Shown: positions 50,908 to 60,103, counted from the first letter of the stretch. The stretch is 64,000 nt of DNA from an uncultured Clostridia bacterium (GCA_944337235.1 CALVLK010000006.1:1-64000); one strand, 5' to 3'. Numbers and translations: made by a program. Notes: generated by a model not told the origin, from the sequence alone.

Positions 50908-52053
50908 TTAACAATTTTTCACATTTCCGTCATAGCTTTTTCCGCCGCGGTAGGAATATGCGCGGCATTCAAGCTGCGCGTTCGTCACATTTCTCTTGCG
51001 GTCTGCCCTGCCGAACGCGCGCTCCGCCGCGGGATAGGCGGAAAGGAACACGCAGTCCCACCCCGCAAGGCGGCGGTACATGCGCGAAAAATCGCGGTAC
51101 AAGCCGAAGAGATCACTCTCCTGCAGCCGTTCGCCGTAGGGGGGATTGCTCACAATCACTCCGCCGCCCGCTTCACTCGAAAAGCTGCGCATATCTGCCT
51201 GTTTCCATTCGATATGTTCCGCAATGCCCGCACGCGCGGCATGATAGCGGGCAATGGAGATCGCCTTGGGCGAGATGTCGCCGCCATAGACGGGCGCCAC
51301 GACGCCGCGGAAGCGCAGATCCTCCGCCTCCTCCCGCGCGCGATCGAGCACCGCGGGCGCACAATGCCAGTGCATAAAGTCGAACGCTCTGTGCAGCCCC
51401 GGGGCTATGTTGCAGGCATACAGCGCCGCCTCGATGGGCAGCGTGCCGCTGCCGCAGAACACGTCGGCAAACGGCTTTTCCCGCCGATAATAGGCGTATT
51501 CGAGCAGGGCGGCGGCAGTCGTCTCTTTGAGGGGTGCTTCGTAGGCAAGCGTACGATATCCGCGCTTGTGCAGCCCATCGCCCGAGGTATCCAAAGTGAC
51601 GCTCACCTCATCCTCCAGAACGGAGACGCCCACGACGGCGCGGGGACCCTTTTCGCCGAACCGCGTCACCCCCGCCCTCTCGGCAAGCCGCTTTAAGAGG
51701 GCCTTTTTTGCCACGCCGCCCGTCGCCTTGACCGCCATAAGTTTGCTCTTCACGCATTTCCCGTCCATGAGGATGCGCTCTCTGCCCGAGAGATACTCCT
51801 CCCACGGCAGATCGTATATGCCTTCAAAGAGCATGTCGAACGTGTCTGCCCGAAACCGTGCAAGCTCGATGAGCACGCGCTCCCCGGCGCGCAGCCATAT
51901 GTTCAGGCGGGCGATGTCCGCCCAGCCGCCCGTGAGCGCAACGCGCCCGCCGTGAGCGGGGCAGTCGCCGTAGCCGAGCGCCCTGAGCTGCCGCTTCACG
52001 CAGCCCTCCGCGCCCGCAGCGCACGGAATGAGCAGCCGAAATTCTCCCGTCAT
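50908..52053 (-). CDS. THUMP-domain 23S rRNA methyltransferase (RlmL/YpsC type)
   Basis: 381 residues: an N-terminal ferredoxin-like/THUMP part (FRLLIPCAAGAEGCVKRQLR, VKATGGVAKKALLKRLAE) and a class I SAM methyltransferase with FADVFCGSGTLPIEAALYA (SAM loop), GGDISPKAISIARYHAARAG and the catalytic NPPYGERL, typical of N2-guanine RNA methylases. Downstream of the ABC permease by 12 bases on the same strand. Confidence 0.9.
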   Translation of the reverse strand: MTGEFRLLIPCAAGAEGCVKRQLRALGYGDCPAHGGRVALTGGWADIARLNIWLRAGERVLIELARFRADTFDMLFEGIYDLPWEEYLSGRERILMDGKCVKSKLMAVKATGGVAKKALLKRLAERAGVTRFGEKGPRAVVGVSVLEDEVSVTLDTSGDGLHKRGYRTLAYEAPLKETTAAALLEYAYYRREKPFADVFCGSGTLPIEAALYACNIAPGLHRAFDFMHWHCAPAVLDRAREEAEDLRFRGVVAPVYGGDISPKAISIARYHAARAGIAEHIEWKQADMRSFSSEAGGGVIVSNPPYGERLQESDLFGLYRDFSRMYRRLAGWDCVFLSAYPAAERAFGRADRKRNVTNAQLECRAYSYRGGKSYDGNVKNC

Positions 52054-52065
52054 AAGCCGCGCTCC

Positions 52066-54051
52066 CTATTCGATCGCCTTGAGCGATTCATTCATGTCGA
52101 TGCGCACGATCTTGCGGCGCAGCAGCAGCGTGACGAGGAAAGTAAAGAGCAGCACCAACACGGGCGCCAGCAGCCAGACGTACCACGACACCCCCGCCAG
52201 CGTCCCCATGCCGATGATCCAGAAGAGCAGGCGGATGAGCAGCAGCGAAAGCGGATAGCCGAAGATGATGCCGACGACCGTGTCGATATAGATCTCGCGG
52301 TAGATATAGCTTGCCACCTCGTTGTTGTAGTAGCCGAGCACCATCAGCGTCGCAAGTTCGCGGTTGCGCTCGCTGATGTTGATGTTCGTCAGCGTATAGA
52401 TGACCACCGCCGTCAGAAGCCCCGCAAACACGACGACAAGAATGGCGATGCCCATAACGGAGACGGACTGTATCGTGCCCGTGAGGCAGATGTCGAGCAG
52501 TGCAAGCCCCGCAAGGACGAGCGCCGTTGCAATGGCGACGGCGATCACGGTCATCAGAAAGCGGTTGCGGTAGCGCAGCACGTTGCGCAGCGTGGACTTA
52601 TATTTGAAGGACAGGTGGCTCCAGATGATGGGGATGCGCTCCAGAAATACCTTTTTGCCCGCCTTGGGCACTCTGGGGCGCAACAGATCGGCAGGCTTCT
52701 GCTGCGAGAGCTTCCCGCCCTGCGCCGCCGTGGCAATGAGTACGGAGAGCGCCACCACCGCAAAGGTGATCAGAAAGTAGACCACGGAAAAGGCGGAGGG
52801 CATGGGCGGCATGGCAAAGGAATAGTTGAACACGATATAGATGAGCTGCGCCACCCCCGTACCCACGAAGTAGGCGGCGACCCCGCCGATGCCCGTGGCG
52901 ATCATGGCGAAGAAGAGGTAGCGAATGACGATGCGCGGCGCCGAATAGCCCAGCGTCTTCATGCAGGCGATCTGCCCGCGCTCCTCCTCCAGAAGGCGGG
53001 TCATCGTCGAGAGCGCCACCAGCGCCGTCACGAACAGAAAGGCGACCATGAGCACATACCCTATGCCGAGTACCTTGTCGGCATAGGACTTGAGGGAGAC
53101 GAAGCTGTAATTGTCCTCCAGCGTGATGACCTCTGCGCCGCCGACGAGGGCGGCGGCCGCCGCGCACTCCTCGGCAAGATATGTCTCATACTCCGCCGAA
53201 TAGGCGCGGAATACCGTGCGATCGGAAAAGGCGACATATGCGTCGCCCCGCCCGAGCAGCGGCGTATCCAGCGTCGCCTCGTCGACAAAGGGCAAAAACT
53301 GCTCCGGCACAATATCCCTCACACTGGGGATCGCGGAATAGGGAAGATAGAGAATGCCGTCCAGGGTGATAAGTTCGTTCACCGCGTTCACGGTATCCGG
53401 CACGGGCGTATCGGCGGGGTTGAGATAGCTCGGCTCCCCGTCGAGTGCAAAGGTGAGCGGACTCCGTTCGCAGGAAGTCACCTCGACGGATACGGGCGCG
53501 AGGGAATCCAGCCAGCTCTCGTCGAACGCGAGCTCCGTCCCGTTCTCCTCGGCAAGCTGCGTCAGGATATCCGCAAAGGAGAGTTCGATAACGGTGCCGA
53601 GCGGGATCTCTGCCAGCTTGTTGTCGCTCTCTTCCGCAGCGGCCTGCACATAGCTGCCCGTTCCCGCCTGCGACCCTGCAACGTCACGCATGTTCACGCT
53701 CTCCTGCCCGAAGCTGTCAAGAAAATACAGGCGGATCAGCCGCTCCTCCCCCTCAATCGTGAGGGTGACGTCCACAGACATGCCCGTATTCACATTCTCC
53801 GCGCCGTAACGCTCGCGCAGCAAGGCGATCTCCTCGTCGGAAAAGCCCTCCTCTGCCGTGCTCTTCAGAATGAGATCGCTCACATTCTTCTCGGTATAGT
53901 AATCAGAGAGAGAGGCATAGATGAACTCAGCCGAGCTGCCCACGCCCGAGACAAAACCCACGCTGATCAGCACGATGAGAATGATGGAAAAGAAGCGGGT
54001 GATATGTTTGCGGAACATTCTGCCCACCGTCTTGAGATATGCGTTTACCAT
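52066..54051 (-). CDS. ABC transporter permease with two FtsX domains
   Basis: 661 residues. An N-terminal helix (RFFSIILIVLISVGFVSGVG), an extracytoplasmic domain (about 40-325), a first FtsX domain (about 325-465) and a second with four helices (about 515-650) ending KIVRIDMNESLKAIE. Partner of the ATPase encoded just upstream (seven-base overlap). Resembles SalY/BceB-like exporters or peptide-sensing permeases; substrate unknown. Confidence 0.9.
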   Translation of the reverse strand: MVNAYLKTVGRMFRKHITRFFSIILIVLISVGFVSGVGSSAEFIYASLSDYYTEKNVSDLILKSTAEEGFSDEEIALLRERYGAENVNTGMSVDVTLTIEGEERLIRLYFLDSFGQESVNMRDVAGSQAGTGSYVQAAAEESDNKLAEIPLGTVIELSFADILTQLAEENGTELAFDESWLDSLAPVSVEVTSCERSPLTFALDGEPSYLNPADTPVPDTVNAVNELITLDGILYLPYSAIPSVRDIVPEQFLPFVDEATLDTPLLGRGDAYVAFSDRTVFRAYSAEYETYLAEECAAAAALVGGAEVITLEDNYSFVSLKSYADKVLGIGYVLMVAFLFVTALVALSTMTRLLEEERGQIACMKTLGYSAPRIVIRYLFFAMIATGIGGVAAYFVGTGVAQLIYIVFNYSFAMPPMPSAFSVVYFLITFAVVALSVLIATAAQGGKLSQQKPADLLRPRVPKAGKKVFLERIPIIWSHLSFKYKSTLRNVLRYRNRFLMTVIAVAIATALVLAGLALLDICLTGTIQSVSVMGIAILVVVFAGLLTAVVIYTLTNINISERNRELATLMVLGYYNNEVASYIYREIYIDTVVGIIFGYPLSLLLIRLLFWIIGMGTLAGVSWYVWLLAPVLVLLFTFLVTLLLRRKIVRIDMNESLKAIE

Positions 54052-54746
54052 TCGATCTCCTCGATGGGGCGGGGCGAGGCATTGCTCTCCATCCGCTCGA
54101 TCTTTCCGCTCTTGATATAGATGACCTTATCCGCCATGTCCTTCAACGCAGAGTTGTGCGTCACGACGACGACAAGGCGATTCTGCCGCTTCGAAACATC
54201 GTGCAGCAGCTTCAAGATCACCTTACCCGTCTTATAGTCGAGCGCGCCCGTCGGCTCGTCGCACAGCAGAAGTTTGGGGTTCTTTGCAAGCGCGCGCGCA
54301 ATGGAGACGCGCTGCTGCTCCCCGCCCGAAAGCTGCGCCGGGAAGTTTTTCAGCCGCTCCTCAAGCCCCACCTCGCGCAGGATCTCCTCGGGATCAAGCG
54401 CGTCCTTGCAGATCTCCACCGCGATCTCAACATTCTCCAGCGCCGTAAGATTGGGCATCAGATTATAGAACTGAAAGACGAACCCCACATCGTTGCGGCG
54501 GTATTCGGTCAGTCCGCGCGCGTTCAGCGCCGTCACATCCTTTCCGTCGAGAAAGATCTTGCCAGACGTCGCGTCGTCCATGCCGCCCAGAAGGTTCAGA
54601 AGCGTCGTCTTGCCCGCCCCCGAAGAGCCGAGCACCACCGCAAAATCGCCGTCCGTCAGCTCAAACGAGACGTCTTTGAGCGCGTCGACCACAATATCTC
54701 CCGTATGATATTGTTTACAGACATTTTCCAACGTAAGAAATTGCAT
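54045..54746 (-). CDS. ABC transporter ATP-binding protein (LolD/MacB type)
   Basis: 233 residues: Walker [18 protein letters not shown] loop [10 protein letters not shown], signature [10 protein letters not shown], Walker [14 protein letters not shown] switch [10 protein letters not shown]. The ATG giving [16 protein letters not shown] has an AGAAGG site; an upstream in-frame ATG would lie two bases from the -10. Could energise the neighbouring cassette C permease as well as its own. Confidence 0.9.
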   Translation of the reverse strand: MQFLTLENVCKQYHTGDIVVDALKDVSFELTDGDFAVVLGSSGAGKTTLLNLLGGMDDATSGKIFLDGKDVTALNARGLTEYRRNDVGFVFQFYNLMPNLTALENVEIAVEICKDALDPEEILREVGLEERLKNFPAQLSGGEQQRVSIARALAKNPKLLLCDEPTGALDYKTGKVILKLLHDVSKRQNRLVVVVTHNSALKDMADKVIYIKSGKIERMESNASPRPIEEIEW

Positions 54747-54772
54747 TGCCTTCTCACCTGCCTTTTTCATTC

Positions 54773-54801
54773 ATTGTAACGCAAGCTTAGCATAATGTCA
54801 A
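54773..54801 (-). promoter_or_regulatory. Promoter of the ABC ATPase/permease operon
   Basis: Leftward -35 TTGACA (54796-54801), a 17-base spacer and -10 TACAAT (54773-54778). Confidence 0.82.
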
Positions 54802-54919
54802 GATGTTTATAAAATGGGACGGTGAAAAAATGATGAAAATACACCGCCGCCCGCGCGATATACACAAAGAGGCGCCTTTGCGCCCCCTCATACGATATTT
54901 TTCGACATTTCAGTTTATT

Positions 54920-56410
54920 TTATACATGCGCCCTCGCCCGCTTTTTTATGTGATGCGGCGAACTTTTCCCGCCGCTGCCCGAAATGCATTCCATGATGCT
55001 CCGCCGGAAAAATTTTCTCAGCGGCAGCACCGAACACAGCAGCGGCACCCCGTAACTGAATGCCGCCAAAATGAGCACCGTCCAGCCGTTGTAGACAAAA
55101 CTCGACACGCCGAACGCCTCAAATTGCGAAAAGCCCCTCAGCCAGCCGAAGTAGATGCCCAACGAGGCGGCCAGGGCGAGAAGAAAGATGCACGTTGCAA
55201 GCAGAACGACCTCGGCAAAGACGATCAGAAAGACTTCACGCGTGCTTGCGCCCATTGAGCGCAAAATCCCAACCTTCTTTTCCTTTGTCTCGATGCTCCG
55301 CGTCGTCAGATACCCGTTCAGAAGCGCAGCGAAGATCCCGAAAAAGATCCCCGCGCCCCCAAGCACGACCATGGCGTCGCGTTCTACGACGAGCCCGTCC
55401 GTCTGATCGATCAGCTGCTGCGCCCAGGAGCGGTAGATCATTCTGTACGGCTCCGGAAAGCCAAACGTCTGATCCTGCGGCTGCTGTGCCCAATCGAGCA
55501 GCTTTGCCGCGATCTTTTTCATCGTGCCGCGGTCTGTCTGTTTGCCGTATGCCGCATACACGGCGTCGGCGCCCTCCCGATGCTGTTCGCTGTACATCAG
55601 CGCGCCCATGGGCCGGTAGTACTCCCCTGCGTGCGCAGCGTCGAAGTGCGTATCCACAACGCCGACAATGGTATAGGAAAACGCATTCTCCTCCTCTTCG
55701 GGATCACCCATGCCAAGCGTCTTGTACAGAATATCCTCGTACGAAGAGATCGTCTCGCGCTCCGTCACCTCACGCGTGCTGTCATAGGAAAATCCGTTTG
55801 CACCCTGCCATACATAGGCGGACGCCGCATTGACATATCCCCGCTTCTGAAAAGACATAAAGTGCGCCTCGCTGATCGCGATCTCATCCTCTGCCGCAGG
55901 ATAACTGCCCGCCAGAAGCGTAAATCCGATCGAGCGATAGGCCTCTTCGGAAGCGGCCAGACTGACAGTCCTTGCCGCGGGATACCCCGGCACACTGCTG
56001 AAATAATCGTAAAAGTCTGCCTCCCCGATCTCGGAGCGCCCGTCATCGGCAACAAATCTCCGCCATTCATGGTTCAGCGAAAGATCCGTATCGGTGTATC
56101 GTTGATCAAGCTCATACGCCGCATCGCTACCGACGATCTCCTCGAGTTCTCGCAACTGACTCGTGCGCATGAGCTCCTTGCCCCCGCTCGGCGCATATGC
56201 TATGTAACCGTTCTCCGCATTATAGTTCAGATAGGCGCGCGCCATCCAATCGGTCTCGCTGTAGGTGAGCCCCATGCTGCCGACGGCAAACAGCGTAAAG
56301 GAAAAAGCCGAAAGAATGACGGTGATGATCTTCGTCGGCAACCGTCCCCGCAGCGAAAGCCGGGAAGAGATATTTAAGAGCGATCGGAAAGAAAGTCGGT
56401 TATGCTTCAT
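54920..56410 (-). CDS. FtsX-like permease, cassette C
   Basis: 496 residues, clearly homologous to permeases A and B: N-terminal helix (KIITVILSAFSFTLFAVGSM), YRSIGFTLLAGSYPAAEDEIAISEAHFMSF and YTIVGVVDTHFD in the extracytoplasmic domain, KVGILRSMGASTREVFLIVF and YNGWTVLILAAFSYGVPLLC in the C-terminal membrane part. Its tail diverges from A and B (FRRSIMECISGSGGKSSPH). It lies 149 bases upstream of an ABC ATPase gene that has its own promoter, the only cassette with an ATPase nearby. Confidence 0.82.
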   Translation of the reverse strand: MKHNRLSFRSLLNISSRLSLRGRLPTKIITVILSAFSFTLFAVGSMGLTYSETDWMARAYLNYNAENGYIAYAPSGGKELMRTSQLRELEEIVGSDAAYELDQRYTDTDLSLNHEWRRFVADDGRSEIGEADFYDYFSSVPGYPAARTVSLAASEEAYRSIGFTLLAGSYPAAEDEIAISEAHFMSFQKRGYVNAASAYVWQGANGFSYDSTREVTERETISSYEDILYKTLGMGDPEEEENAFSYTIVGVVDTHFDAAHAGEYYRPMGALMYSEQHREGADAVYAAYGKQTDRGTMKKIAAKLLDWAQQPQDQTFGFPEPYRMIYRSWAQQLIDQTDGLVVERDAMVVLGGAGIFFGIFAALLNGYLTTRSIETKEKKVGILRSMGASTREVFLIVFAEVVLLATCIFLLALAASLGIYFGWLRGFSQFEAFGVSSFVYNGWTVLILAAFSYGVPLLCSVLPLRKFFRRSIMECISGSGGKSSPHHIKKRARAHV

Positions 56411-56502
56411 GATTCTCCTTACATCCCATAAACATAAAAAATAGTGGTACTCTCCTCAAACAGATGATAAAATCTATTCGTCTTGCGAGAAAGTATTATG
56501 TC

Positions 56503-56847
56503 TTAAACAGGATCCAAGTAAAATCCAAAAACCGATGAGTACATATCGCATTCTATATCAACACTTGCCTTAATAGACACTTTATTGGGACCCGTCCGAA
56601 CAGAAAATGTTTCATAATATGTATATTGTGTAGCGACGGAATTATATTTCTTTGTTAATTCAGGCTTGGTCGGCGTACAGATACTTGTAGGCATAACAAT
56701 TTCAGAAGATGACTCCAATGAAACCGCTTCCAACTCTTTTACACCGACAATTTGTGCACCATTACTCATTCCTAAAGAACCAAAAACGGCAGTGCAGAAC
56801 AAAGTTCCAATCATCAAAGTGCAAAATCTTCTAAACAACTTTTTCAT
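56503..56847 (-). CDS. Exported protein of cassette C with a large internal deletion
   Basis: 114 residues. It keeps the signal peptide (FCTLMIGTLFCTAVFGSLGM), the ICTPTKPEL element at Cys57 and the C-terminal SVRTGPNKVSIKAS ... ECDMYSSVFGF, but joins them directly (QYTYYETFSVRTGP). The corresponding stretch in cassette B is about 156 residues longer and contains the Cys-x-x-Cys pair, so the gap is in frame. Either a shortened functional protein or a decaying gene without frameshift. Confidence 0.7.
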   Translation of the reverse strand: MKKLFRRFCTLMIGTLFCTAVFGSLGMSNGAQIVGVKELEAVSLESSSEIVMPTSICTPTKPELTKKYNSVATQYTYYETFSVRTGPNKVSIKASVDIECDMYSSVFGFYLDPV

Positions 56848-56879
56848 AATAAACCTCCAAAAAAATATTTTGTACTTCT

Positions 56880-56907
56880 ATTATATCATATATTTTTATT
56901 TTGTCAA
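56880..56907 (-). promoter_or_regulatory. Promoter of cassette C
   Basis: Leftward -35 TTGACA (56902-56907), a 16-base spacer and -10 TATAAT (56880-56885), very similar to the cassette B promoter (AAAATATATGAT spacer end shared). GGAGG precedes the ATG. Confidence 0.8.
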
Positions 56908-57021
56908 CCCCGTTGCAGAAAATAATTCATATGATCGGCATGTGCCCTCGCCCGCCTCTTTGCGCGGCGCGGCTTTTTGATTCCAAAAAAATTGCGGGGG
57001 TGATATGCCCCCGCAGACGGT

Positions 57022-57435
57022 CTATTCTTCCAGGGCAAGGGTGAACGTATGCTCCCCCTCGCCCGCATGCAAAAAATCAGAAAGTTCTGCCCCGCGCAGG
57101 GCGATGCTGCCCAACGGGGTATATGACCAAGTGTTCTGCCCATAAAAGACGACCATCTGATCGCCGCGATAGAGCATGATATCCCCGGGCTGCGCCGTCG
57201 TGCGCACGTCACGCTGCGGCAAAGAGAATCCCAGATCGCCCACCTTTTCAAATCCGCCGTAGTCGTCGAGCGTCACCTGCACCGCCCCTTGGGCAAGCCG
57301 CTGCAAAAGCGCCACTGCGGCCTCCGTCTGCACCGGCGTCACGACGGCGCTCGTTCCTTCCTCCGAAATGATGACCATACTCCCCTCTGCCTCTTCGGGC
57401 AGCTGCGCCTCCTCCCGTCCGGGCGAAGCGGCACA
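57022..57435 (-). pseudogene. Cyclophilin-like lipoprotein fragment lacking its signal peptide
   Basis: The frame encodes CAASPGREEAQLPEEAEGS, which looks like the start of a mature lipoprotein, then a complete cyclophilin-like domain: VALLQRLAQGAVQVTLDDYG, FEKVGDLGFSLPQRD, QPGDIMLYRGDQMVVFYGQN, TWSYTPLG. No signal peptide or good start codon precedes it; upstream the frame only shadows the hydrolase gene. GGAGGAGG stands five bases before an in-frame CTG, and an ATG at 57378 is the only standard choice. Probably the remains of a lipoprotein gene whose 5' end was deleted. Confidence 0.6.
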
Positions 57436-58402
57436 GCCCTTTTCGGGCGCTCTCACTTGAGCGCCCGCGCAGAAACGCCTCGATCTTGTCAAAGGGGATC
57501 TTGCCCGTATCGTCATACAGGTCGATATGGATGGCGTCGGGCACGACGTACAGCTCCTTCGGCTCGTTCGCCTCGCGGAAGGCGTATTCCGAAAACCATT
57601 TGGAATGCGCGTTCTCCCCCACCAGAAAGAGGATGGGGCGGGGCGAGATCTCGGCGATATGCGCCGCAAGCGGATAGTTCATGAACGCCATGCTGCTCAT
57701 CGTGGTAAAGTTGCCGCGCGCCCGCGGGTGATGCCCGCGCTTGGTGGCATAGAAGGTGAACCACTCACGGTCCACGCCCTGAATTTCGGCGGGCACCTTG
57801 TCGAGCGGCACCTCGGGGAAGGTCGGGATATATTCGGGCGCACCCATATCGACATCCTTCCAGCGGCGCGCAGCGAGCGCGTCCAGCGCGGCAGAGCGCT
57901 CTTCTTGCGTCATACCGTCCTCCCAGCCGCGCGCCTGCACACGGGAGATGTCGTACATGCTTGCCGTGATCACCGCGCGGATACGCCGATCGGTCTGCGC
58001 CGCCGAGATGGCAAAGCCGCCGCTGCCGCAGATGCCCAGCGCCGCGATCCGATCGCGGTCGACAAAGGGGCGCGTTCCCAAAAAATCCACGCCTGCCGAA
58101 AAATCCTCCGTAAAGATCTCCGGAGAGGAGGTGTGCCGCGGCTCCCCCTCGCTCTCCCCGTTAAACGAAGGATCAAAGGTGAGCGCCACAAAGCCGCGCC
58201 GCGCCAGCTCGCCCGCATACACGCAGGACCCCTGTTCCTTCACGCCGCCATAGGGCGCGCCGATGACGACGGCGGGATATTTCTTCTCCTCCATCTGTGC
58301 GGGGGTGTATAGATCGCCCGCCAGCACAATGCCGAAGCGGTTGCGATAGCGCACATGCTCCCTGTTCACGCCCGCAGGCAGTTTTGCAATGTAACCTTCC
58401 AT
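57248..58402 (-). CDS. Alpha/beta hydrolase (YcjY/dienelactone-hydrolase-like), C-terminus read through
   Basis: 384 residues in the open frame. The hydrolase fold occupies about 1-310: the nucleophile region ALGICGSGGFAISAAQ, the acid strand region RPILFLVGENAHSKW and a late His in VVPDAIHIDLYDD. The family usually ends soon after the segment KIEAFLRG. Here the frame continues for about 70 unlike residues across a neighbouring gene in another frame. AGGAGG stands six bases before MEGYIAKLPAG. Co-transcribed after the acetyltransferase gene and probably LysR-controlled. Confidence 0.75.
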   Translation of the reverse strand: MEGYIAKLPAGVNREHVRYRNRFGIVLAGDLYTPAQMEEKKYPAVVIGAPYGGVKEQGSCVYAGELARRGFVALTFDPSFNGESEGEPRHTSSPEIFTEDFSAGVDFLGTRPFVDRDRIAALGICGSGGFAISAAQTDRRIRAVITASMYDISRVQARGWEDGMTQEERSAALDALAARRWKDVDMGAPEYIPTFPEVPLDKVPAEIQGVDREWFTFYATKRGHHPRARGNFTTMSSMAFMNYPLAAHIAEISPRPILFLVGENAHSKWFSEYAFREANEPKELYVVPDAIHIDLYDDTGKIPFDKIEAFLRGRSSESARKGLCRFARTGGGAAARRGRGEYGHHFGGRNERRRDAGADGGRSGAFAAACPRGGAGDARRLRRI

Positions 58403-58413
58403 ATCAGACCTCC

Positions 58414-58998
58414 TCAATGCTCCCCTCGGGGAGTTTCAATTCGCTTTATCACCCTTGCGGGTACGCCCGCCGCTATGCTGTTGGCGGGCACGTCCTTTGT
58501 GACCACGGCGCCCGCCGCCACGACGGCGTTTTCGCCGATCGTCACGCCGGCAAGAATGGTCGCATGCGCGCCGATCCATGCCCCGCGCTCCACACGGATG
58601 GGGGCGGCGGTCATACTTCCCCGATCCTGAGGATCGAGCGCGTGATTGAGCGTCGCAAACACCACCTGATGCCCGACGAGAACGCCGTCGCCCAGCGCGA
58701 TCCCGCCCTGATCCTGAAAACAGCATCCGCTGTTGATGAACACGCCCCTGCCAACGCGGAGATTTTTGCCGAAATCGGTATAAACAGGCGGAAAGAAAGC
58801 AAAGCCCTCCCCCGCCTCCGCGCCGGTGAGCTGCGAAAACAGGGCACGAAGCTCCTCCGCCGTATGAAATTCTCCGTTAATGCGTGCGGTGATGCGCCGC
58901 GCCTCCTCCGCCGCCTGATGCATATATTCGTGTACGGGCGACCCCGCTTCGATGTACGGATGCGCTGCGATCTGCGCCCGATATTCCTCTGCCGTCAT
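58414..58998 (-). CDS. Sugar O-acetyltransferase (hexapeptide-repeat, maltose/galactoside type)
   Basis: 194 residues. N-terminal Mac domain (YIEAGSPVHEYMHQAAEEAR), then left-handed beta-helix repeats (GRGVFINSGCCFQDQGGIAL, GAWIGAHATILAGVTIGENA, VVAAGAVVTKDVPANSIAAG) and the catalytic His in FATLNHALDP. Acetyl-CoA dependent; acceptor unknown. Its end overlaps the leader of the hydrolase gene. Confidence 0.9.
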   Translation of the reverse strand: MTAEEYRAQIAAHPYIEAGSPVHEYMHQAAEEARRITARINGEFHTAEELRALFSQLTGAEAGEGFAFFPPVYTDFGKNLRVGRGVFINSGCCFQDQGGIALGDGVLVGHQVVFATLNHALDPQDRGSMTAAPIRVERGAWIGAHATILAGVTIGENAVVAAGAVVTKDVPANSIAAGVPARVIKRIETPRGEH

Positions 58999-59016
58999 TT
59001 CGTTTCCATCGGCTCT

Positions 59017-59045
59017 ATTCTATCACAGCGAAAGTATAATAGCAA
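59017..59045 (-). promoter_or_regulatory. Promoter of the acetyltransferase-hydrolase operon
   Basis: Leftward -35 TTGCTA (59040-59045), a 17-base spacer and -10 TAGAAT (59017-59022). An ATAG...CTAT inverted repeat with inner AAATA-CT-TATTT (about 59039-59061) lies over and upstream of the -35, as expected for a LysR-type operator. Confidence 0.7.
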
Positions 59046-59072
59046 ATACTTATTTTCTATACACTTCCATAG

Positions 59073-59101
59073 TTGACAGGCATGGCTGAATGTGCTATCA
59101 T
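59073..59101 (+). promoter_or_regulatory. Promoter of the LysR-type regulator
   Basis: -35 TTGACA (59073-59078), a 17-base spacer and -10 TATCAT (59096-59101); AGGGGG before the ATG. Confidence 0.8.
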
Positions 59102-59124
59102 GAAGAAAAAAAGGGGGCATATCC

Positions 59125-60009
59125 ATGGAACTTCGCGTCTTGCGCTATTTTGTTGAGGTGGCGCGCCGGCAGAACATCACGGCGGCGGCAGAGGCGCTGC
59201 ACATCACCCAGCCCACGCTCTCCAAACAGCTGATGGACCTTGAAGACGAGCTTGGCAAACGGCTCTTTGACCGCGGGCGGCGCAGGATCGCGCTGACGGA
59301 GGCGGGCGTCTTTCTGCTGCGGCGCGCGCAGGAGATCATAGAGCTCACCGACCGCACCGAAGCGGCGCTCCGTGCCACGGACGAGGCACTGACGGGCGAC
59401 ATCAGCGTCGGCTGCGGCGAGACGGAGGGGATGCGCCTTGTCATCCGCGCCATGCAGCGCGTGCATGAACGCCACCCCGACATCACCTTTCACCTGTACA
59501 GCGGAAACGATGAGGACGTCTCGGAGCGGCTGAACAGCGGGCTCATCGACTTCGGCCTGTTCGTGGGCGACACCGCCCTGGCAGAGTACGACTACATCAA
59601 ACTGCCCGTGCGCGACACCTGGGGGCTGCTCATGCGCAGCGACTGTCCGCTTGCCGCAGCACCTAGCATCCGCCCGCAGGACATCGTCTCCGTTCCCCTG
59701 CTCTGTTCGCGGCAGGCGCTCGCCTCGAACGAACTTTCGGGCTGGCTGGGCAGCGACTTTTCCCGCCTGAACATTCTCTCCACGCACAACCTCATCCACA
59801 ACGCCGCGCTCATGGTGGAGGAAGGCATGGGCTGCGCACTCACCATCGACCGCCTCGTCAACACCAACGGCACCGCCCTCGTCTTTCGCCCGCTGGAGCC
59901 CACCGTCAACGCCGATCTCTTCTTCGCCCGCAGAAAATACCATACCCTCTCCAAGGCGAGCGAAGTCTTTCTCGCCGTCCTGCAGGAGCTCATCGCAAAA
60001 GAACAATAA
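59125..60009 (+). CDS. LysR-family transcriptional regulator
   Basis: 294 residues: winged helix ELRVLRYFVEVARRQNITAA, AEALHITQPTLSKQLMDLED at 2-60, then a periplasmic-binding-protein-like effector domain (ISVGCGETEGMRLVIRAM, FHLYSGNDEDVSERLNSGL). Divergent from the acetyltransferase-hydrolase operon, the classical arrangement for its target. Confidence 0.92.
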   Translation: MELRVLRYFVEVARRQNITAAAEALHITQPTLSKQLMDLEDELGKRLFDRGRRRIALTEAGVFLLRRAQEIIELTDRTEAALRATDEALTGDISVGCGETEGMRLVIRAMQRVHERHPDITFHLYSGNDEDVSERLNSGLIDFGLFVGDTALAEYDYIKLPVRDTWGLLMRSDCPLAAAPSIRPQDIVSVPLLCSRQALASNELSGWLGSDFSRLNILSTHNLIHNAALMVEEGMGCALTIDRLVNTNGTALVFRPLEPTVNADLFFARRKYHTLSKASEVFLAVLQELIAKEQ

Positions 60010-60046
60010 AACCGCGCCTGCCGAATTTCGGCAGGCGCGGTTTGAT
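60010..60046. terminator. Terminator between lysR and glnN
   Basis: AACCGCGCCTGCCGA / TCGGCAGGCGCGGTT stem; TTTG to the right and TTTTATTG on the other strand, so it may serve both converging genes. Confidence 0.75.
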
Positions 60047-60103
60047 CGTTCTGTTTCCACCGCGCCCTTTCATAGGGAAGGGTGCAGGCGGCATATCATG
60101 CAA

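Noticed and set aside
57248..57450. Treating the last ~70 residues of the hydrolase frame as a genuine C-terminal domain
   Set aside because: They are Arg/Gly/Ala-rich and antiphase to a clear cyclophilin-like domain, so they are read-through.
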